A DNA stretch of 64,000 bases from an uncultured bacterium (GTDB lineage: Bacteria; Desulfobacterota; Binatia; UBA1149; CAITLU01), in the NCBI GenBank assembly GCA_903893315.1, contig CAITLU010000013.1, positions 91,026-155,025 of the forward strand, written 5' to 3'. The stretch's first letter is position 1. Each line of letters opens with the position of its first letter. The notes beneath the pieces were generated by a model. It worked only from the letters and a program-made list of their open reading frames with translations, did no database searches and was not told the DNA's origin. The position numbers and the translations under genes were made by a program. Positions 33,938 to 41,939 of the stretch are shown in pieces.

Positions 33938-35797
33938 ATGAAGACCAAATCGAAATGGATTTTCCTTGCCTGCGCCCTGCTGAGCGCTGAGCTTATCGCG
34001 AGACCGGCGATTGTCTTGGCAGCCAAGGGTGACTGCGGCCAGCCTCAGAGCAGCGGCGACACCCCCACGGCCAGCGATGCCTTGGCGATTCTCAGGTCCG
34101 CGGTCGGCCAGACCATACAGGCCTGCATCGACAAGGCGTGCATATGCGACGTGAACGGCAACGGCAGCGTCGCCGCCAGCGACGCCCTGACGGTCCTCAG
34201 GAAAGCTGTCGGCCAGTCCGTCACGCTTGCCTGCGTGTGTGCACCACCCTCCGGGCCGGCATGTACCTCGGCCGAACTGACGACGCTGGCCGGCTCCGAC
34301 CTCGATTCGGGCTGGACCGGACTCGGCCACAACGCCGACGTGGTCGTGGGCTCGATCATCACCGCCCGCACCCTGCGACGCTGCACTGACAGCAACGCGG
34401 CATGCGTCAAGAACAGCGACTGCGTCAACAACACCTGCAAGGCGACCTGCAACTGTAACGACGACAACCTCTGTGACCTCACCGGCCCCACGCAGCAGAA
34501 GTACTGCGTGACGACTCTGCTTCCGTGCACCACGAACGCGGAGTGCGCCGCGGGTGTCTCCTGCGTGGCGACCTTCGGACCGCCGCTGCCTCTGTCGTCG
34601 GGCGGAACTCCGGCCTGTGTCGTGACCTACTTCGACGGCCTGCTGAGCGGCACTGCGGATGCCACGGCGGGCACCGGCGTCATGCAGGCAAACCTGGTCT
34701 CGCGCGTTCACCTCGGCGAACTTCTGGACCGGCCCTGTCCGCGCTGCGGAACTCTCGCCCAGAATCCGCAGGTAGGGCAGCAGTTCACCTGTGAAGGCGG
34801 TCAGAGACCCGGCCAAGCTTGCACCGTCGAAGGTGTGAGCCCCAACTTCGGCGGCGCCTCGCACGATTGCGCGCCGAGCACCGGGAACAACATATCGGGA
34901 TCCGGTCTGGCGGTGCGCTTCAGCGAAGTGACCACCGGAACCAGCACCAAGACCGCCAAGCTGCCGTGCAAGAACTTCTCGGTAACGTCGAACCCGCTGA
35001 ACGGCACCGGCAAGTGTCTGGACACCAACGTCACGTGCAGCACCAACACCGATTGCCGGCGCTGCACCGGCGATCCGACCACGGCCTGCACGGGCGACGG
35101 CCAGTGCTCGGGCAAGGGAACCTGCGCCGAGGCGCCCGACCAGCCCATTTCGTGCGGCTACTGGTGCCAGTGCGGCTTCTGCAACAACAACCCCGCCCTG
35201 CCCTGCTTCGAGACCGGCGACTGTCCGGTCGGCCAGGCCTGCGGAGTCGGCCTCGGTACCGGCACCATGCAGAACGTTCCGCAGCAGAAACCCAACGACT
35301 GCAGCGGCGACAAGTTCATCTGCGGAATGCAGGAAACCGAGAAGTGCGCGCAGACCTTGCAGGGCAAGTGTTCGTTGCAGAGCTACCGCACGTGCAACGA
35401 CGACCCGACGTGTGCGTCGAACGGAGCGGGAACCTGCACGTTCGACTTCCGTCCCTGCTTCGAGCCGAGAATCACCCGCACCGGCGTGCCCTCGCCGCTC
35501 GGAAAGCACTGCACCAACACGCTGGCGGTCTGCGCGTCCAACACGGACTGCGGAGCAGGCGGCACGTGCACGGCGGACACTTCGGTACCTCAGACCGTGG
35601 CGCTGTTCTGCGTGCCTGGAACGGCCTCGTCGGCGATCAACAGCGCGGGCGGCATCACCGGCCCCGGCGCCGTCGGTGTAAAGGGCTTCATCCGCGTGTG
35701 CCGCTGCGGTGACGGCAAGATCGGCTGCGACGAGAAGTGCGACGACGGCAACACCGTGAACGGCGACGGCTGCAGCGACTACTGCCAGCTCGAGTAG
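33938..35797 (+). CDS. Secreted cysteine-rich protein, paralog 3, with N-terminal dockerin-like repeats and C-terminal DUF4215
   Basis: 619 residues; GGAGGAGGGG precedes ATG 33938. Signal peptide about 1-29. Residues 32-90 hold two dockerin-like repeats, TPTASDALAILRSAVGQ and DVNGNGSVAASDALTVLRKAVGQ, bracketed by cysteines. The family core follows: DLDSGWTGLGHNADV, PLPLSSGGTPACVV, DRPCPRCG, NNISGSGLAVRF, several short C-x(n)-D-C-x(n)-C repeats and FCVPGTASSAINSAGG near the C-terminus. It ends with a DUF4215 repeat (CGDGKIGCDEKCDDGNT ... GDGCSDYC). Compared with paralogs 1 and 2 the helical cysteine repeats are replaced by the dockerin-like part. It is thus a candidate cargo for the cohesin-like lipoproteins on either side. 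Confidence 0.8.
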   Translation: MKTKSKWIFLACALLSAELIARPAIVLAAKGDCGQPQSSGDTPTASDALAILRSAVGQTIQACIDKACICDVNGNGSVAASDALTVLRKAVGQSVTLACVCAPPSGPACTSAELTTLAGSDLDSGWTGLGHNADVVVGSIITARTLRRCTDSNAACVKNSDCVNNTCKATCNCNDDNLCDLTGPTQQKYCVTTLLPCTTNAECAAGVSCVATFGPPLPLSSGGTPACVVTYFDGLLSGTADATAGTGVMQANLVSRVHLGELLDRPCPRCGTLAQNPQVGQQFTCEGGQRPGQACTVEGVSPNFGGASHDCAPSTGNNISGSGLAVRFSEVTTGTSTKTAKLPCKNFSVTSNPLNGTGKCLDTNVTCSTNTDCRRCTGDPTTACTGDGQCSGKGTCAEAPDQPISCGYWCQCGFCNNNPALPCFETGDCPVGQACGVGLGTGTMQNVPQQKPNDCSGDKFICGMQETEKCAQTLQGKCSLQSYRTCNDDPTCASNGAGTCTFDFRPCFEPRITRTGVPSPLGKHCTNTLAVCASNTDCGAGGTCTADTSVPQTVALFCVPGTASSAINSAGGITGPGAVGVKGFIRVCRCGDGKIGCDEKCDDGNTVNGDGCSDYCQLE

Positions 35798-35836
35798 CCG
35801 CCTGACCGCAACTGCGGCCGGTGGCACCAACCCCGG

Positions 35837-35876
35837 AAAAGCCCGCCTCCTGAAAAGGGGGCGGGCTTTTTCTTTT
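35837..35876 (+). terminator. Rho-independent terminator
   Basis: AAAAGCCCGCC-T-CC, TGAAAA loop, GG-G-GGCGGGCTTTT then TCTTTT. It ends the 33938 transcription unit. Confidence 0.9.
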
Positions 35877-35965
35877 CCTGCGCCGGTTCACGTCAAAGTA
35901 GAACTCGGCTGCGACAGCCGGGCCGAGTGGCGAGCCCCGGAGGTTTCTCCTAGAATCCGCGCGCT

Positions 35966-36826
35966 GTGACGAAACATAGACTGCGCCGAAACGCCTCCTT
36001 CGCCCTGACTCTCTGTTGTTCCATCCTGTTTGCCGCAGCGAGCGGCTGCGGCCCCGGAGGCAATGGAACCCCGACCACCTTCTCGATCACCTTCTCCCTC
36101 GCCACCACGCCGGCGCCGCTGGACTCGCTGAAATTCAAGGTCGCCTATCAGGGTGGCGGAGGCTTCGACGGCCAGGGAACATCGGTCCAGTGCACCCGCC
36201 TCGGCGCCGCAACCGGAGCCGCCAGCACTTTCGATGACGACGACATCGCGACTCTCACCATCGATCTGACGGCCGGAAATACCGCGATGGACGCAGTCAG
36301 CCAGATCGTCAGTTGTCTGTTCTCGGCGAAGGTCCAGCCCACGACCGAAAACTTCGCTGTCACCGTCACCGAGGCGCTCGACGAGAACGGAGACGACGTC
36401 AAGAATCAGGCGCAGGTGCTGGTCGCCTCGATCGTCGAAGACAGCGGCGGCGGCAACAGCACCGATCACTTCGTCACGTTCCGGGTGACAGACACCGAGA
36501 CTGCGGTAAGCGCCCTGCAATTCGACGTCGACTTTACCGGCAGCCAGGGCGCCTTTGCGGTCTCAGGTCAGAAACCCGATTGCACGAACCTGGCGGGGAA
36601 TTCCGTCCTTGCCGCAAACATCATCGACGGCCGGCTCAGCGCAGGCCTGATTTCGCTCACCGGCTTCGATACTCCCGCCGATGTTCTCCGCTGCCGTTTC
36701 ATGGCTGTCACCGCGCCGGTAGCCGGTGACTTCGACATCACCGTGATGGACGCGATGACGGTTCCGGGGGACTCCATCAATCCCGCGATGAGCGTTTCGT
36801 CGATAACGACCGGGAGCGCGCAATGA
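35966..36826 (+). CDS. Lipoprotein with two cohesin-like domains
   Basis: 286 residues from GTG 35966. Signal peptide with lipobox AASGC (Cys28). Domain 1 (about 37-155) contains DSLKFKVAYQGG, the pair VQCTRLG ... VSCLFSA and FAVTVTEALDENGD. Domain 2 (about 162-283) contains SALQFDVDFTG, PDCTNLA ... LRCRFMA, GLISLTGF and FDITVMDAM. Each domain keeps two cysteines at equivalent places, one about 45-50 residues after the other, as in the neighbouring lipoproteins. The stop overlaps the next start by ATGA, so translation is coupled to the 36823 lipoprotein. Likely anchored in a membrane by lipid, exposing two binding domains (inference). Confidence 0.75.
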   Translation: MTKHRLRRNASFALTLCCSILFAAASGCGPGGNGTPTTFSITFSLATTPAPLDSLKFKVAYQGGGGFDGQGTSVQCTRLGAATGAASTFDDDDIATLTIDLTAGNTAMDAVSQIVSCLFSAKVQPTTENFAVTVTEALDENGDDVKNQAQVLVASIVEDSGGGNSTDHFVTFRVTDTETAVSALQFDVDFTGSQGAFAVSGQKPDCTNLAGNSVLAANIIDGRLSAGLISLTGFDTPADVLRCRFMAVTAPVAGDFDITVMDAMTVPGDSINPAMSVSSITTGSAQ

Positions 36827-38076
36827 AAGCGCTTCTGCGGCGACTGCCCCAGCCGCAAACGGTAAGCCGGTGCGCGGCGATTCTTCGCGGCAGCGCGGTG
36901 CTGGCCCTGCTGAGTCCGGCCGTTGCGGCCCTGGTCGTGATGAGCGGCTGCTCCTCGGGCGATCGCAACGCGATCCCGGTCACGGTGTCGCTGCAACGCG
37001 AGACACCGAGCGTGGCCAAAGCCACGGTGCTGGTCGACTACTCGCGGGCCGGCGCACAGATCGCGCAGGAGGGAGGGCACCCTTCCTGCGCCTTCATCAT
37101 GCCCGGCCTGGCCGGAGAGTTTGCCGATGACGGCCGTGGCACGCTGACCATCCACCTCCAGGCCCAGCCCGGTCTGCGCGGCCCCGCCGACATCGCCGCG
37201 TGTCGCATGGTAGCGAGCAAACCTGACACCGAACGCAAGGAAATCGCCGCACGCCTCGACGTCAAGCTGAGTGAAGCCGAGGACAGCGGCGGAAAGGTGA
37301 TCGACCTTGCGGCTGCTCAAACCGCGGCGGTCGCCGCGCCTGCGGCTACCGCCGACATCCCCGCGAAGAAACCCACTCAAAAAAGCCTGGCCGAAGCCAA
37401 CAGGATACGAATCGCCGAACGCGCCGCAGCGGCTGCCGCGGCAGGCACCGCAGCACCGCGCGGCGCCGCCAAAGGAGCCGCGATCCCAGGCGTTGCCGGC
37501 GCGCGGGCTCCGGCCGCGGTCGCGCCGGCTGCGCCGCCGCCTTCACCTGCTCCGCGCGCTACCGCGCCGCCGGCCGCACGCGGCGCAGTCCTGACGCCGA
37601 CCGCACCATCATCCCAAAGAGGCGCGGGCGCCAACTACGATGCCACACCGACGCCGGGCGCGGGCACCTCGCCGGATCCAGGTTACGACGACACGCCCGC
37701 TGACCAGCCCAAGACTGCGGCCTACGACGTCACCGTTTCGGTCAGCGCCGCGGAGGAACTCGGCGCGCTCCAGTTCATGGTCTCGCACACCGGATCGAGC
37801 GGCGGCTGGATCGGTCGCGGCGACACCGTCGAATGCGAAACGCTTGTCGATGCCTTGAAAGCTTCCAATTACGTTGGCGGACGCACGGTCAGGGTCGGGT
37901 TGATCAGCACTCAGGGCATCCCGCGTGTCACCCCGGTGGTCACCTGCGGTTTTCGAAGCCCCGAATACGTCTCCGTCGGCAGCTTCGCCGTCCAGGTCGT
38001 CGATGCCAGCAACCCTGACTCGACCACACTCGACCCGCTCCCCGCAGTACAGGTGACGAAAGTGGTCCGTCGTTGA
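36823..38076 (+). CDS. Lipoprotein with two cohesin-like domains separated by a long Ala/Pro linker
   Basis: 417 residues. Signal region ends in lipobox VMSGC (Cys43). Domain 1 (about 50-145) is the most divergent copy, with PSCAFIM ... AACRMVA. Residues 150-300 form an Ala/Pro/Lys/Arg-rich disordered linker, long enough to reach across the periplasm or away from the surface. Domain 2 (302-417) is standard: LGALQFMVSHTG, VECETLV ... VTCGFRS, VGLISTQG and FAVQVVDAS. Coupled to the lipoprotein upstream (ATGA) and the GT-C/TPR protein downstream (TTGA). The three-gene operon argues that the glycosyltransferase or TPR protein acts on or with these lipoproteins. Confidence 0.73.
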   Translation: MKALLRRLPQPQTVSRCAAILRGSAVLALLSPAVAALVVMSGCSSGDRNAIPVTVSLQRETPSVAKATVLVDYSRAGAQIAQEGGHPSCAFIMPGLAGEFADDGRGTLTIHLQAQPGLRGPADIAACRMVASKPDTERKEIAARLDVKLSEAEDSGGKVIDLAAAQTAAVAAPAATADIPAKKPTQKSLAEANRIRIAERAAAAAAAGTAAPRGAAKGAAIPGVAGARAPAAVAPAAPPPSPAPRATAPPAARGAVLTPTAPSSQRGAGANYDATPTPGAGTSPDPGYDDTPADQPKTAAYDVTVSVSAAEELGALQFMVSHTGSSGGWIGRGDTVECETLVDALKASNYVGGRTVRVGLISTQGIPRVTPVVTCGFRSPEYVSVGSFAVQVVDASNPDSTTLDPLPAVQVTKVVRR

Positions 38077-40049
38077 AGTCCAAACGTGGCGTCGCCGGCG
38101 GCTCCGCGGCCGCGTGCGCAGCATTGCACGCGACGATCCTGGCGGCAGCTCTCGCCCTTACCTTCGCGGCATTCGGCAACGGCCTCTCTTCCGAGTTCGT
38201 CTCCGACGACACCAACTGCATCGTAGAGAACGAGCACGTCGTCGGGCCGCTGGATGCGCGTGCGATCTTCTCGCAGTTTTCGTGGTGGGGCAGCGGCCGC
38301 GCCGATTCGCCGGGATATCGCCCGATCACCACGCTGTCCTTCGCACTCAACCATGCCGCCGTCGGCTTGACCCCATTCAGCTACCACGTCACCAACTTCG
38401 TTCTTCACGCGTTGGTGGTGTGGCTCCTGTTCGCGCTGAGCCGTTCCCTGGGAGTCACGGCCGCCGGCGCAGCAGCAGCCGCCGCGATCTTCTGCCTGCT
38501 GCCGATCCACAGCGAAGCGGTCGTGTGGGTGGTGGGCCGCGCCGAACTCGGAGCGGCGCTCGGATTCCTGCTCAGCGTATGGATGGTCGTGGTCTACCGT
38601 CGCGACGGAAGACTCCCGGCGCTGATCGCGGCGGCCGCCGCGCTGTTGTTCGGAACGCTCTGCAAGGAGAACGCGGTGACCGCGTTGGCAGCGCCGATCC
38701 TGTTGGCTCTGGTGATGCCGGTCGACGCGGGCGCAAGGTCAGGCTCCGCCGCGGCCCCTGCGCCGCTTTCGCTTTGGACCCCCTACCGCCGCGATCTGAT
38801 CGCCTTCGCGGCGCTGGCGACGGCGGTCGGCATCTACGTCACCATCCGACTGGCCGCCTGCGGATTTTCGATCGCCGCAGCAGACGCCCAGAGTCCGCTC
38901 GACAACCCGCTGGTAACGCTCGGCGCACTGCGGCGCTGGTTGGGAGCGCTATCGGTGCTCGGCCACTATCTGTGGCTGACCGTGGTCGGCGGGCCGCTCA
39001 GCATCGACTATTCCTACGACGCGCTGGCAATCCACGACGGCTTCGGCGGCGATCGCTACGGTGTCGTGGCGGTGGCCGTCGTCGCTGCGATCGCGGCGGC
39101 AGCCTGGAAAACGCGCCGAGCCGCACCGGCAATCGCGATCGGCGCTCTGCTCGCGGCCTGCGCCTACTCGATCGTCTCGAACATGCTCTACGTGATCGGC
39201 ACGATCGCCGGCGAGCGTCTTTTCTACCTGCCGACCGCCGGCCTTTGCCTGGCGGCCGGTGCTGCTCTGGACCCGTTCTTGAGCAAGCCATCGGTTCGCC
39301 GCGCCGTGATCGCCGCCGCGCTGGCCGTCCTGTGCACGGTCTGGTTCACGATCGATCGCCAGCGTGCGAGCCAGTGGCATGACGCGATCAGCCTCTTCGA
39401 AGCGGCGGTGGAGACGCTGCCACGAAGTGCCAGGGCCCACATGGAGTTGGCGTCTGCCTACGGACGCCAGGATCGGATCGACGAGGCCACGACCCATTTC
39501 GAGGCCGCACTCGCCATCAAGCCCGACTACCCCACGGCGGCCTACAACTTCGGCAACACGCTGGCCCGCGCCGGGCGCTTCGAGAATGCGATCGTGCAGT
39601 ACCGGCGCGCGATCAGAATCGACGCGCGCTTCACGCGGGCGTGGCACAACCTTGCCCTGGTCTATCGCATCCAGGGCAAGCCTGACGCCTGGCTCGAAGC
39701 GTTGGCAGGCACCATCCAGAGCACACCGCAGAGTGCCGAGCCTCGACTCGAATATGCGGAGGCCTTGCTCGGCCTGGGCAGGAACCAGGAAGCCATCAGC
39801 GCCTACGACGAGGCGATCGGCCGCGGGGCCGACACGACCGTCGCATATTTCAACCGGGCCGTAGCCAAGCATCGGCTCAGCGGTTGCGACGCGGCGCTCG
39901 AGGACTACCGGACAGCGGCCTCCAGACCCGCCGCGCCCGCCGCGGTGATTCAAGCCACGCGCGGTTGTCTGCTCGAACTTGGCCGTCGTGAAGAAGCAGA
40001 GACCATCGAGCGCAGCGGTAAAGTTGCAAACATGGATAACCGCCGTTAA
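38073..40049 (+). CDS. TMTC-like GT-C glycosyltransferase with C-terminal TPR repeats
   Basis: 658 residues, starting at TTG 38073 inside the stop of the lipoprotein gene. About ten membrane helices occupy residues 1-430. The first loop has FVSDDTNCIVENEHV (paired Asp) and PGYRPITTLSFALNH; HSEAVVWVVGRAELGAALGF follows, as in TMTC/PMT-type transferases. From about 440 to 640 there are TPR units (ARAHMELASAYGRQDRIDEA, PTAAYNFGNTLARAGRFENA, FTRAWHNLALVYRIQGKP). Eukaryotic TMTC proteins O-mannosylate cadherin beta-domains; bacterial relatives are mostly uncharacterised. Coupling to cohesin-like lipoproteins suggests O-glycosylation of these beta domains or of Thr-rich linkers (inference). Confidence 0.82.
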   Translation: MKSKRGVAGGSAAACAALHATILAAALALTFAAFGNGLSSEFVSDDTNCIVENEHVVGPLDARAIFSQFSWWGSGRADSPGYRPITTLSFALNHAAVGLTPFSYHVTNFVLHALVVWLLFALSRSLGVTAAGAAAAAAIFCLLPIHSEAVVWVVGRAELGAALGFLLSVWMVVVYRRDGRLPALIAAAAALLFGTLCKENAVTALAAPILLALVMPVDAGARSGSAAAPAPLSLWTPYRRDLIAFAALATAVGIYVTIRLAACGFSIAAADAQSPLDNPLVTLGALRRWLGALSVLGHYLWLTVVGGPLSIDYSYDALAIHDGFGGDRYGVVAVAVVAAIAAAAWKTRRAAPAIAIGALLAACAYSIVSNMLYVIGTIAGERLFYLPTAGLCLAAGAALDPFLSKPSVRRAVIAAALAVLCTVWFTIDRQRASQWHDAISLFEAAVETLPRSARAHMELASAYGRQDRIDEATTHFEAALAIKPDYPTAAYNFGNTLARAGRFENAIVQYRRAIRIDARFTRAWHNLALVYRIQGKPDAWLEALAGTIQSTPQSAEPRLEYAEALLGLGRNQEAISAYDEAIGRGADTTVAYFNRAVAKHRLSGCDAALEDYRTAASRPAAPAAVIQATRGCLLELGRREEAETIERSGKVANMDNRR

Positions 40050-40074
40050 GGTTCGCTGCTCTCTTGGGCCGTGC

Positions 40075-41355
40075 TTGCGCACCGTTTGCGGCAAACCGCC
40101 TTTGGGGTTTCCTCTGGACGCCTCTTCCTCACAGCAACGACGCGAACTTACGCGCATTCTCATCGCCGCCGCGGTGGTCTGCGCTATGGGCGTGCTGGTC
40201 TCCGCAACGCTGAGCTACGTCCACTCGCAGATAGATACTCTGGGCGATGCCTACACGAGTTTCTGCAACGTCAACAGTTCCATCAACTGCGACAAGGTTC
40301 TCTCGAGCCCGTTCGCGAAACTCTTCAGCGTTCCGGTAGCGTGGCTCGGCCTGGTCGCTTATCTCGCGATGACGCTGCTGTTCGTCTCTGCCGCCAGGAC
40401 CCAGGGAGAAGCCTCCCTGCGATCTCTGCGACTGGCGACCCTCGGAGTGATCGGGTCGATAGCCTTCTCCGGCTACATGGCCTTTGTCTCGCTTTTCGTA
40501 CTCGGAACGATCTGCCTGCTCTGCACCGGGCTCTACGCCGTCGGTCTCACGCTCATCGGTCTGGCCGTCGTCGCCAACCGCCGCGCCGGCCGCGAAGGCC
40601 CCACGCCGCTCTCACTTACCAACGCCGGACTGGCTTTCGTCGCCGCAGTAGTTGTCGTGTCCGGACTGGCGTGGACGACCTGGCCCAAGGCCCAGACCCC
40701 TCATGCCCCGATCAGCAGCGCCGTCGAAGCCCAGAAGGCCGACCCCGACTTCTATGCCTGGTACCGCGCACTGCCGGTAGTCGAGATGCAAACCATCCTG
40801 CGCAAGGACCAGACCGAGGCGACCGACCCGCAGAAGGTGGTCATCGTCGACTTCTTCGACATCGAGTGCGGACACTGCAAGCACAACCACGAACTGCTCA
40901 GGCAGCTCCAGGCCCGCCGGCCGAACCAGGTACAGTTGGTCCACCGTCACTTCCCGCTCGACACCAGTTGCAACGAAATCGTGCCCGCCTCAATCCACCC
41001 CAACGCCTGCCGTGCCGCGGAAGCCGCCGAGTGTGCGGGGCAGCAGGGCAAGATCGAAGAAATGCTCGACGTGCTGTTCGCCAACCAAGGCCAGCTGTTT
41101 GCCGAAAATTTGCCCCGCCTCGCGGCCAAGGCCGGACTCGACGCGGCCCAGTTCCAAAGCTGCCTCGCCGAGCACAAGACCCTTCCTCGCGTGCTGGAGG
41201 ACTGCCGCGCCGGCGCTAAGCTGGAAATCACATCTACCCCTACGACTTTCGTCCAAGGCCGCCGCGTGAAGGGGACTTTCGATACCGGCGACAAGTACGA
41301 CATCGCCGTTGCCGTCGAGGCCGAACGCGGCAGTGGAGTCCCGACCGGCCACTGA
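40075..41355 (+). CDS. VKOR-DsbA fusion, disulfide-bond-forming enzyme
   Basis: About 426 residues. The start is uncertain: TTG 40075 or 40102, and the frame is open back to 39979 inside the upstream gene. The N-terminal half is a vitamin K epoxide reductase homolog: loop cysteines in SFCNVNSSINCDKV, PVAWLGLVAY, and the quinone-side CxxC in GTICLLCTGLY. After a linker the C-terminal half is a DsbA-like thioredoxin domain with active site ECGHCKHN, helical insert and the cis-Pro segment STPTTFVQG. Bacterial VKOR replaces DsbB, oxidising DsbA with quinone as acceptor. It directly follows the lipoprotein/glycosyltransferase operon. The nearby cysteine-rich secreted proteins are obvious clients. 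Confidence 0.92.
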   Translation: MRTVCGKPPLGFPLDASSSQQRRELTRILIAAAVVCAMGVLVSATLSYVHSQIDTLGDAYTSFCNVNSSINCDKVLSSPFAKLFSVPVAWLGLVAYLAMTLLFVSAARTQGEASLRSLRLATLGVIGSIAFSGYMAFVSLFVLGTICLLCTGLYAVGLTLIGLAVVANRRAGREGPTPLSLTNAGLAFVAAVVVVSGLAWTTWPKAQTPHAPISSAVEAQKADPDFYAWYRALPVVEMQTILRKDQTEATDPQKVVIVDFFDIECGHCKHNHELLRQLQARRPNQVQLVHRHFPLDTSCNEIVPASIHPNACRAAEAAECAGQQGKIEEMLDVLFANQGQLFAENLPRLAAKAGLDAAQFQSCLAEHKTLPRVLEDCRAGAKLEITSTPTTFVQGRRVKGTFDTGDKYDIAVAVEAERGSGVPTGH

Positions 41356-41519
41356 TTCCACCGTTGCCGACTCCCAAGAGTCTCGCAGCCCTACACGATC
41401 GCGCAGCAATGCACGACGGCAGGGGCCGAACGGGCGCGACCGATACTTTTGACGGCATAAAAAATCGTTATTCACCGGAGACTTGCCTGCGCCGCTCGCG
41501 CCACCCTGCAAAGCCCTCG

Positions 41520-41534
41520 TGGCACGATCATTGC
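41520..41534 (+). promoter_or_regulatory. Sigma-54 (-24/-12) promoter
   Basis: TGGCACG-ATCA-TTGC is a full match to the sigma-54 consensus TGGCAC-N5-TTGC, with GG at 41521-41522 and GC at 41533-41534 correctly spaced. The start of transcription is expected near 41546, leaving about 50 bases before the ATG of the GerE-type gene at 41598. The rest of the 242-bp gap holds no recognised feature. An upstream enhancer site was not identified. Confidence 0.8.
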
Positions 41535-41597
41535 CTCTTATGAGGTCCGCGCGTCGGATTTCGCAAGCCGCACCGACGTTACGGAAAGGAAGACCAC

Positions 41598-41927
41598 ATG
41601 AAAGCAGAGTTCAGCACCTACTCGTCCAACAGTAACTTCACGCGCGACCAACCGGCAGACAGCATCAGCACGGCAATGCCGGCGAACGCCACACCAACCC
41701 TGAAGACCGGTAAACTGAACCTGGATCTTCCGCGCCCGAACCTGACCGAACGCGAGAAGGAAGTCCTGCGCCTGGTCTGCGACGGACTTACCAACTCCGA
41801 GATCGCCGCCTGCCTGGGCGTTTCGCGCGAAACCGTGAAGTCGGAACTCAAGCGCATCTTCCGCAAGATCGGCGTCGCCAATCGTACGCAAGCGGCGGTC
41901 CTGCTCGTTAAGCGGGGTTGGTTGTAG
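41598..41927 (+). CDS. Small solo LuxR/GerE-type DNA-binding protein
   Basis: 109 residues. GAAAGGAAG precedes ATG 41598. Residues 1-45 are polar and look disordered. Residues 48-109 are a GerE helix-turn-helix: LTEREKEVLRLVCDGLTNSEIA, then LGVSRETVKSELKRIFRKIGVANRTQAAV. There is no receiver or autoinducer domain, so activity is probably set by level or by a partner. Expression appears to be under sigma-54. It lies 12 bp upstream of the S41 protease, so both may be one transcript. Targets are unknown; the surrounding secreted-protein genes are candidates. Confidence 0.9.
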   Translation: MKAEFSTYSSNSNFTRDQPADSISTAMPANATPTLKTGKLNLDLPRPNLTEREKEVLRLVCDGLTNSEIAACLGVSRETVKSELKRIFRKIGVANRTQAAVLLVKRGWL

Positions 41928-41939
41928 TACACGTCCCCG

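Noticed and set aside
33884..35830. 648-codon minus-strand frame over the 33938 gene
   Set aside because: The plus strand has a signal peptide, strong Shine-Dalgarno, dockerin-like repeats and DUF4215; the antisense frame is Val/Ala/Arg-rich without motifs.
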